Of a stretch of DNA of 5,525 nt, positions 1 through 5,525 are shown in pieces. The notes beneath the pieces were generated by a model. That model ran no database searches, was not told the origin of the DNA, and saw only the letters and a list, made by a program, of their open reading frames with translations. This DNA comes from JACMLD01 sp039915085 (lineage in GTDB: Bacteria > Bacteroidota > Bacteroidia > Chitinophagales > Chitinophagaceae): contig JBDSOC010000284.1 in assembly GCA_039915085.1 (NCBI GenBank), forward strand, positions 1 to 5,525, in the 5' to 3' direction. Made by a program: the position numbers and the translations under genes. The first letter of the stretch is position 1. Each line of letters starts with the position of its first letter.

Positions 1-764
1 TTTTCATCTTTCCCGTCTTCCAGTACATCCAGTCCGTAGCGAAGTGTTTTAGGATCTGTATATTGAAAAGTGCCGAACAGCCGGTCCCATAAAGAAAAAA
101 TATTACTATAATTACTGTCTGTAAAAGGTCGTTTATAATGATGGTGTATCTTATGCATGTTGGGCGAAACAAATATCCAGCTGATTGGCTTATCTATCCA
201 CGTGGGTACAATAACGTTGGCGTGATTAAAATGCGTAAACAATGCTGCAACGCTGCGGTATAAAAAATACAACCATACCGGCATGCCCATTACAAAAACG
301 CCCAGTATCATAAATGTTTCGCGGAACAACCACTCACCGGGGTGATGGCGCGTACCGGTAGTAACGTCTACATGTGTATCGCTGTGGTGTATCATGTGAA
401 ACTTCCACATCCATTTTATTTTATGCATAATATAATGGGGTATGTACTGGCCAAATAGATCGCCCACTACCAAACCAAATATAATTGCTGCCCAGCCGGG
501 AAGTGAAAACCAGTTTATGATACCAATTTTATGCGTTGTTACATAACTGCACGCAGCAATGGTAACCAGGCCAAAGATGAGGTTGAGAACAATGGTGGTA
601 AGTAAAAAAAGCAGGTTAACACCGGCATGCCTGTAGCGTTTAAAAGAAAACCGGAATAATGGATAATAACCTTCCGCCAGCCAGAACAATATCATTCCTC
701 CCAGTAAAATAATAATGCGGTGGGCACTTGAAATATGCTCCCAGTAATGAATAAACTTTTCCAT
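1..764 (-). CDS. Fatty acid hydroxylase / sterol desaturase family membrane protein, C-terminus cut by the window edge
   Basis: This is an integral-membrane di-iron oxygenase of the fatty acid hydroxylase superfamily, which hydroxylates or desaturates lipid-like substrates in the membrane. The visible 254 codons begin at the ATG at 762-764; the frame is still open at base 1. The histidine clusters that bind iron are present: HYIMH (110-114, preceded by D102), HMIHH (123-127), H131 and RHHP (139-142), H178 and NH (180-181), and HKIHHH (204-209). They are followed by the family signature DSNY...WDRLFGTF (216-233). Hydrophobic segments at about 17-36, 48-71, 85-104 and 149-169 fit a four-helix membrane core with cytoplasmic histidines. 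The start is well fixed: the stop of the preceding gene lies in the same frame 51 bases upstream, with no other ATG, GTG or TTG between. The substrate cannot be read from sequence; sterol, carotenoid, sphingolipid, fatty acid or ether-lipid modification are all possible. Probably only a modest C-terminal tail is missing. Confidence 0.93.
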   Translation of the reverse strand, partial: MEKFIHYWEHISSAHRIIILLGGMILFWLAEGYYPLFRFSFKRYRHAGVNLLFLLTTIVLNLIFGLVTIAACSYVTTHKIGIINWFSLPGWAAIIFGLVVGDLFGQYIPHYIMHKIKWMWKFHMIHHSDTHVDVTTGTRHHPGEWLFRETFMILGVFVMGMPVWLYFLYRSVAALFTHFNHANVIVPTWIDKPISWIFVSPNMHKIHHHYKRPFTDSNYSNIFSLWDRLFGTFQYTDPKTLRYGLDVLEDGKDE

Positions 765-815
765 ATAGCAATATGTATAAAAAGTACGAACTAAAAAGCA
801 ACCGGCTATTATTTG

Positions 816-1238
816 TTAAACATTCTCTTTTACTACCGGGTCTTCCGGCAGATCAATAAATTCAAATGCACAATCATAGCAATGGTATACCTGCTCTGAA
901 GCCAGCGGGTATTTAAAAAGAAACCAGGATACAAGCACAGAAACCCAGTTTTTTACGCCCGGCTTATTGATATATTCAACATTGTGCGATTCACATTGGG
1001 GACAGGTAATAGCTTCCCTGTAGTCTTTATCATAGCCGGTTAAAAGCATCTTTGCTTCTTCAAAATCATCCGGTAACACCATCAGTTTTATCCCACCTAC
1101 AGCATTGGAAAGAAAAGGATCGATGGTGACTGTATATTCATCTTTTAAATAACAGGTAATCCCCTCCTCATCCAGCCGGGCAAGGGTAATACTGGCGCTT
1201 ATGTAATTATCAAATGTGCGGAGCAACAGGTAGTCCAT
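816..1238 (-). CDS. DUF2007-type putative signal-transducing protein with C-terminal zinc ribbon
   Basis: This small soluble protein of 140 residues has two parts. Residues 1-67 match the DUF2007 pattern (annotated in Pfam as putative prokaryotic signal transducing protein, with a small ferredoxin-like alpha/beta fold). It shows an opening strand (LLLRTFDNY), a helix that ends in the LDEEGI turn (22-27), a central GGIKLMV strand (48-54) and a DFEEAKMLL helix (58-66). Residues 79-127 look like a zinc ribbon: CPQC at 79-82 and CYDC at 120-123, separated by a hydrophobic, Trp-containing stretch (98-112). That stretch may be a short membrane-associated segment or just the ribbon core. The ATG at 1236-1238 is the only good start, because an in-frame TAA lies at 1269-1271. 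The gene sits 51 bases after the large CHAT gene and 51 bases before the hydroxylase gene, all on one strand, so co-transcription is possible. The molecular role of the family is not established. The family call is from pattern memory, not a search. Confidence 0.85.
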   Translation of the reverse strand: MDYLLLRTFDNYISASITLARLDEEGITCYLKDEYTVTIDPFLSNAVGGIKLMVLPDDFEEAKMLLTGYDKDYREAITCPQCESHNVEYINKPGVKNWVSVLVSWFLFKYPLASEQVYHCYDCAFEFIDLPEDPVVKENV

Positions 1239-1243
1239 ACAGT

Positions 1244-1270
1244 AAAATACAAAAAATGCCTGTATTTTTT
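1244..1270 (-). terminator. AT-rich inverted repeat between the CHAT gene and the DUF2007 gene, possible weak terminator
   Basis: The 51-base gap holds overlapping inverted repeats. AAAATACA at 1244-1251 pairs with TGTATTTT at 1261-1268 around a 9-base loop. Alternatively AAAAAAT at 1251-1257 pairs with ATTTTTT at 1264-1270 around a 6-base loop. Read on the minus strand, the hairpin follows the stop of the large gene by about 20 bases and carries a T-run, as an intrinsic terminator would. The stems have almost no GC pairs, so termination would be weak at best. The element also ends only 5 bases before the DUF2007 start codon, so it could instead be a chance product of AT-rich spacer or a regulatory leader. 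Confidence 0.22.
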
Positions 1271-1289
1271 ACGTTTTGTTATTTACCAG

Positions 1290-4200
1290 TTAAATGGTTT
1301 TCTCGAGCTGCGTTTTAAGTTGCACCAGAATATTTTTAAGTGCTTTGGCAGTTGTTTTATTGCTTACAGACAATGCATCAATTAAAAAATTCCAGTGTTC
1401 AATGCTCCCTCTTTTTTCACCCATTGATCCTGCTCTTTCCCATAATTCTTTATAGGTATTAAACACTTTGTCATATGTTGGTGGCTGGCTGCTGGCTGAT
1501 TTATAATTGAGCATCATTAAACAAAGCGGCAGGTTGCCGGCAGAAACCAGGTCCCAGTAATTCATTTCTGCACCTGGAGTATTGGTTAATAAATCCAGTA
1601 TTGTCTCTATCTCCTTGGCGGCATCTTTCAAAGCCGGCAGCGCATAGGAAGATCCTTTATGCTTTATTGTTTGTCCCCATTTGCGTTTATCTCCTGCTAA
1701 CATCAGGATGCTTTCCAGTTCATACCAATTTGCCAGTGCATAAGCATTCTTTTTGGTTATGAATGATTTTGCATAATAAGCCGCCGCTTCCTTATAGGCA
1801 CTCATTTTTTGGGCTTTGGTATTGCTTAATATCGCCCTGCGTTTATAGGCACTTCCCAGCAAATTCAACCGCTCCGAAGTAGGACTGTAGGTAATCAATA
1901 TATCCAGGTCGGCTATAACAGTATCTATATTTTTTAAAAATGCCGCCTGGCCTTTGCCAGTTTTTAAAAACTCACTTATATAAAATTTTGGCCGGATATT
2001 ACAATATTGCTCCATAGCAGCAAAAGAGAAAGTAGCGCTTTCCATTTTTAAAAGGCTCTCGTATTTTAATACCGCTTCTTTATACATACACAACCCTGCA
2101 AATATCATTGCTTCTTTTTCTGTAATGGCCCCATTCCTTATATCGGCTTTGTCTACAGAAGTGGATATGGCGATGAGCTCTGCCACCAGGCCCTCCGTTG
2201 TATACCCGGAAACTTCCAGTTTATTCAGCAGGTTGGCCAGTTCCACTTCCGCTTCTTTGGATATTACATATTCTTTTGTTTTTTGCTTACTCAATCCTTT
2301 CGTAAGTGTGTAAAACTGATCGCCATAACATTGATAGGCACCCCAGGTATTGCTCTTATTATATTTATCGTAAATCAGTCTTCTTGCCTGCTGCACTGCC
2401 TGCCCAAATTCATCTCCTTCAAACATGCATTTGTAAAATTCCCTGGTAAATTCCAGCGCAGCTGCATCATCAACTGCCCAACCGGCTGCTATAACAACTT
2501 TTACCCCATTTTCTATCAATTGCGTACCGATATTGGCGGCCAGTTTAAACCGGTTCCTGAACAGTGCTTCTGCAGCACCATCGGTTTTACCCAGGTAACA
2601 GCAGTTTACAAATACAAGTTCTGGTACTACGCTCATCTGGCTTATTTCGCGGGTAGATAAAAAAACATTGTTGCCAATTACCATTCCGGATTGTTTGGCA
2701 GGATCCTCATCAAACATACCATGGCCGGCAAGGTGAATAATTTTATACTCCCCGCTAAACAGGGCCTGTATAATATCTGAAGCGGAACCCCTGAGAATTT
2801 TAGTAGGTTCATAATCATTGGCTTTTAAGATACCGGCTACCATTTCCCCTTCTTCAAAAGCACCTGGTAACTGGGTTACAAAACCTTTTAAATCCGGATC
2901 GCCTATTACCAGCGCTGTATTTTTGGTGGCCACGTTTATTTTCAGCCTGTAATCCTGTGTTGCCAGTTGCCTCACCATACCAGCATTTATACACAACGGC
3001 TTTGCATTATTGGTGCTGTCCTGCAAAAGCTCCCACGGATAAGATGCGGTATCCTTGTCTACTATCCAGTTAATATTTGCCTGCTTCTTCAATTGCTCTT
3101 TAAAATCATTGGGTACCAGTAGTTCAAAAATAGTTTTCGCAAGTCTTGGGCTCCACCGGTTATCGCCAGACATTTCATTTACCAGCTCCTGTATCATTTC
3201 CCTGCCCGTCAATAAATCTCTTTGCTCTTCTCTTGCGCCGCCGGTAGAAATATTAAATTGAAGTCCGCGCAGCGCCGCATTTTTAATATTGTATTCTTTC
3301 AGTTGCACGTTGATCCTTGTCCACCATTCATCAGAACTGTCTATTGGCAAGCGTTCTCTCGATCCCAGTAATTTCTTTAATTTCTTTTTTTCGAATACTA
3401 CATTCAGTGTCTGATCTTCATCTTTTTCAACGCCGTTGAGTACATAAAGAATATTCAGGGCACGGTCCTGGTATTGTTCTACAAACTCAATACAACTAAC
3501 TGTTTTGGCCCTGTCTAACAGTATCAGCCGTATTTTATTATTGGCATTTTGTACGCCCATAATAATTGCACGTATTGATTTTTCTACAGATAATCCGCCA
3601 TAAGCACAGGCAATGGGCAACGCAGAAATGCCTATCCGTTCGGTGTCTATCGCATTCAAAGTATAAGCAGCTTTACTGTTAATATTTAGCAGGTATTTGG
3701 CAACTCCCTGTTCTACACTTTGTGTAAGCTGGTAAGCGGTTAATCTTCCGGGATCCCCGAGACCCACTATTATAGCCCCATTAAAATCTTTCTGGTGCGT
3801 AATCATCACTTCGCTGGTCCCTATTTCTCCGGGGTAAAGGCCAAGCTGGTATCTTTCGTTAAGGGCGCCTTTCATATTATAGTCGATAGCCTTCTCTGCA
3901 TACAATATACCATCGTTCATAAAATGACCCGCCAATAATGGATAAGCTGCATATTTCAAATCGCCGTTGCTGATTGAAACGCGGATAGCAGATACGCCGG
4001 CAGCTGTTTCCTGCTCTTCTCCAAGACCAAGAATGGTGTTTTCCACGCCTTCGGCCGACAAATCAAAATCATTTACCAATGGCGTCCTGAATGAAACCTC
4101 TTCGCCCCTGATAGCCGGCCTTGTTTTTTTAAGCATAATGGTGGCTCCGCTGGCTATAATCTCAGCAATTCCTTTAAAAATAGATTCTTCATTTGCCAGG

Positions 4201-5525
4201 GCGCCATGGCTCACATCTGCATAATAAACCGTATTGTTTTCAATCATTTTTTTAGGAATTCCTGAATCCCATGTTACGCTTGAATCTCCCGCTGCAGTAC
4301 TTATAAATACCAGGTTGTTATTATCATCGAATTCATAGCCACTGGGTGTAGCTTTATCTTTTCCTGCTATATACACCGCGTTACTGTAATCAATATCCTG
4401 GGCTTTGCTGTTAATGTAGTTGCGGTAAATGCCAAATGCCTGTAACACTTTTGAATCTGGTATTGGCCAGGCAGTATCGCCGAGGCCGGTGCTCATTTTT
4501 TTCCAGGTAGTATCCTTTGAAAAATCATTGACGGCATCATCAGTAAGTGGCAAAAGGCTTAGCAAACCCGGAAAGCCAGAAAACACTTTCAGCAAATCAG
4601 TCTTCGTATGAAAGAGATCTATTTTGCTCAGTTTGTCTATTATAGGATCCTTTCCAAATAATACATAGGGTATACGAAATGAACCACCCAGTGGTGAACC
4701 AAGAAACAGTAATTTGAAAGCTGGTGAGGCATTTAGTTTTTGCCAGGTGTCTGTATAATTTATAATAAAATCACGCACCAGTACACCACCCATAGAGTGG
4801 CCAATAATTTTTATTGGTTGTCCGTATTTTAATAATTCTATAATTTTCGTGTTGAATATTTTCGCGCTGTCATTTAATGGCAGGCGCCAGTCAAAGGCAA
4901 ATGTTACTACATCGTAAGTATCTCCCAGGTAATCAACCAGTTTTTTATAAGAAGATTTCATTATTGATGGCGCCTCTACTTTTCCTGGCGAGCTTACTGT
5001 TAACGCAGATAATTCTCCTTCTAAAAAACGTAAATAATTTATCCAGATAAGCTTGCCATCTTTTGCCAGGTTAGAACCCATTATACCCGGTACCATAATT
5101 GCGATAGGTCTTTTACCGGTAACTGTGTTTTTAAAAACCTGGCCGCCATCAAGATTTAAAATTACATTTCTGTCTGCTACGGCAGCCCCTTGTTCCAGTT
5201 TTGAAAAACCGGGTATCAATGCATCGCTGGTTGACTGCAGTGCCAGTAAAATGGCAGCATTTGTTTTTTGATTTTTAAAATAATGAAAATGATCTACCGT
5301 TCCACCTTCATCAAAAAAATACTGCACCATCTTTAATCTTTTGGTTCCATTGTACATGGAAGCCGTATTGACTACCAAATCATTTTTTGAATTAAAAAAT
5401 AATTTACCCGCAATTACCGCCAGTGCTTTGAAACTAAGATTCAGCTGGCTGTTGCCAGATATTACCATTAACGGGCTGTCAATAGGCGCCTGCGGTTTGG
5501 GATAGTTCAGCACTTTAATAAATGC
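1290..5525 (-). CDS. Giant multidomain protein: alpha/beta-hydrolase (lipase-like), M17-N-like domain, CHAT protease, TPR-like C-terminus; N-terminus beyond the window
   Basis: Residues are numbered from the GTG at 5511-5513. That GTG is probably not the true start, since four more sense codons run to the window edge with no stop. Domains in order: (1) about 1-95, the end of an alpha/beta-hydrolase-like domain (NDLVV at 44-48, DHFHYF at 74-79). (2) About 133-460, an LCAT/lipase-type hydrolase with VPGIMGSNL (141-149), FDWR (207-210), nucleophile elbow GHSMGG (S240), GSPLGGS (272-278), acid GDSSV (D410) and SHGALA (H436). (3) About 505-695, resembling the macro-like N-terminal domain of M17 aminopeptidases (GLYPGEIG 558-565, GAIIVGLG 579-586), without the M17 catalytic domain. 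(4) About 745-1070, a CHAT caspase-like protease: ISTGGAREE (755-763), FELLVP (796-801), YPWELL (825-830), HLAGHG (H931) and VNCCYLG (likely C972). (5) About 1085-1407, helical and TPR-like, including LNLLGSAYKRRA (1216-1227). No signal peptide is visible. The architecture suggests a conflict or cell-death effector; substrate, protease target and trigger are unknown. Confidence 0.93.
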   Translation of the reverse strand, partial: AFIKVLNYPKPQAPIDSPLMVISGNSQLNLSFKALAVIAGKLFFNSKNDLVVNTASMYNGTKRLKMVQYFFDEGGTVDHFHYFKNQKTNAAILLALQSTSDALIPGFSKLEQGAAVADRNVILNLDGGQVFKNTVTGKRPIAIMVPGIMGSNLAKDGKLIWINYLRFLEGELSALTVSSPGKVEAPSIMKSSYKKLVDYLGDTYDVVTFAFDWRLPLNDSAKIFNTKIIELLKYGQPIKIIGHSMGGVLVRDFIINYTDTWQKLNASPAFKLLFLGSPLGGSFRIPYVLFGKDPIIDKLSKIDLFHTKTDLLKVFSGFPGLLSLLPLTDDAVNDFSKDTTWKKMSTGLGDTAWPIPDSKVLQAFGIYRNYINSKAQDIDYSNAVYIAGKDKATPSGYEFDDNNNLVFISTAAGDSSVTWDSGIPKKMIENNTVYYADVSHGALANEESIFKGIAEIIASGATIMLKKTRPAIRGEEVSFRTPLVNDFDLSAEGVENTILGLGEEQETAAGVSAIRVSISNGDLKYAAYPLLAGHFMNDGILYAEKAIDYNMKGALNERYQLGLYPGEIGTSEVMITHQKDFNGAIIVGLGDPGRLTAYQLTQSVEQGVAKYLLNINSKAAYTLNAIDTERIGISALPIACAYGGLSVEKSIRAIIMGVQNANNKIRLILLDRAKTVSCIEFVEQYQDRALNILYVLNGVEKDEDQTLNVVFEKKKLKKLLGSRERLPIDSSDEWWTRINVQLKEYNIKNAALRGLQFNISTGGAREEQRDLLTGREMIQELVNEMSGDNRWSPRLAKTIFELLVPNDFKEQLKKQANINWIVDKDTASYPWELLQDSTNNAKPLCINAGMVRQLATQDYRLKINVATKNTALVIGDPDLKGFVTQLPGAFEEGEMVAGILKANDYEPTKILRGSASDIIQALFSGEYKIIHLAGHGMFDEDPAKQSGMVIGNNVFLSTREISQMSVVPELVFVNCCYLGKTDGAAEALFRNRFKLAANIGTQLIENGVKVVIAAGWAVDDAAALEFTREFYKCMFEGDEFGQAVQQARRLIYDKYNKSNTWGAYQCYGDQFYTLTKGLSKQKTKEYVISKEAEVELANLLNKLEVSGYTTEGLVAELIAISTSVDKADIRNGAITEKEAMIFAGLCMYKEAVLKYESLLKMESATFSFAAMEQYCNIRPKFYISEFLKTGKGQAAFLKNIDTVIADLDILITYSPTSERLNLLGSAYKRRAILSNTKAQKMSAYKEAAAYYAKSFITKKNAYALANWYELESILMLAGDKRKWGQTIKHKGSSYALPALKDAAKEIETILDLLTNTPGAEMNYWDLVSAGNLPLCLMMLNYKSASSQPPTYDKVFNTYKELWERAGSMGEKRGSIEHWNFLIDALSVSNKTTAKALKNILVQLKTQLEKTI

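Noticed and set aside
765..815. Bacteroidota-type promoter (TTTG, then TAnnTTTG) before the hydroxylase gene
   Set aside because: The gap is AT-rich, but I found no acceptable match to the -7 element at a suitable distance from a -33 element; the same was true of the gap at 1239-1289.
2125..2660. Plus-strand ORFs of 62 and 125 residues opposite the CHAT-coding part
   Set aside because: They lie wholly inside the well-supported minus-strand CDS, have no recognisable domain and show Cys/Phe/Ser-rich antisense-type composition.
3429..4001. A functional M17 leucyl aminopeptidase
   Set aside because: Only the N-terminal-like pattern is present; the metal-binding and catalytic motifs of the peptidase domain do not follow, and the chain goes straight into the CHAT domain.
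3055..5271. Further plus-strand ORFs of 60-85 residues at 3055-3261, 3967-4224, 4429-4611 and 5053-5271
   Set aside because: All are antisense to the large conserved gene, are short and have no family features, so they are shadows.
5511..5513. GTG as the real start of the large protein
   Set aside because: The frame continues open to the window edge (codons for A, F, I, K precede it) and the first residues already look like the interior of a hydrolase domain, so the GTG is just the first start-like codon inside the window.

Overview
The window looks like a piece of a Bacteroidota chromosome, probably near the Chitinophagaceae/Sphingobacteriia. This rests on a moderately AT-rich composition, genes without clear Shine-Dalgarno sequences, and protein families common in that phylum. 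The placement is an inference from style, not from a marker gene. Nothing on the plus strand looks like a real gene: its short ORFs are antisense shadows of minus-strand genes.

All three genes lie on the minus strand and are read from right to left. The right three quarters (1290-5525) is one very large ORF, open at the window edge. It encodes a multidomain protein of at least 1411 residues. From the N-terminus it has: the tail of what seems to be one alpha/beta-hydrolase; a complete LCAT/lipase-like alpha/beta-hydrolase with a visible Ser-Asp-His triad; a middle region resembling the macro-like N-terminal domain of M17 leucyl aminopeptidases; a CHAT caspase-like protease domain with its His and Cys; and an alpha-helical, TPR-like C-terminal region. 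After 51 bases comes a 140-residue DUF2007-type protein with a C-terminal CxxC/CxxC zinc ribbon (816-1238). After another 51 bases comes a membrane-bound fatty acid hydroxylase/sterol desaturase family protein (764 to beyond base 1), cut by the left edge.

The large protein is the item of interest. CHAT proteases joined to TPR-like repeats and to an effector-type hydrolase are typical of bacterial conflict or programmed-death systems. Here a lipase-like enzyme, a possible ligand-sensing or scaffold domain, a protease and a repeat domain sit on one chain. A plausible model is that the repeat or macro-like part senses a trigger, the CHAT part cleaves a target (possibly this protein itself), and the hydrolase attacks lipid or ester substrates. 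This model is inference from architecture. The two downstream genes look like ordinary housekeeping or lipid-modification genes. They may share a transcript with the large gene, but nothing shows that they share its function.

The only intergenic stretches are the two 51-base gaps. One carries an AT-rich inverted repeat that may be a weak terminator. I see no RNA genes, mobile elements, CRISPR repeats or convincing promoters.
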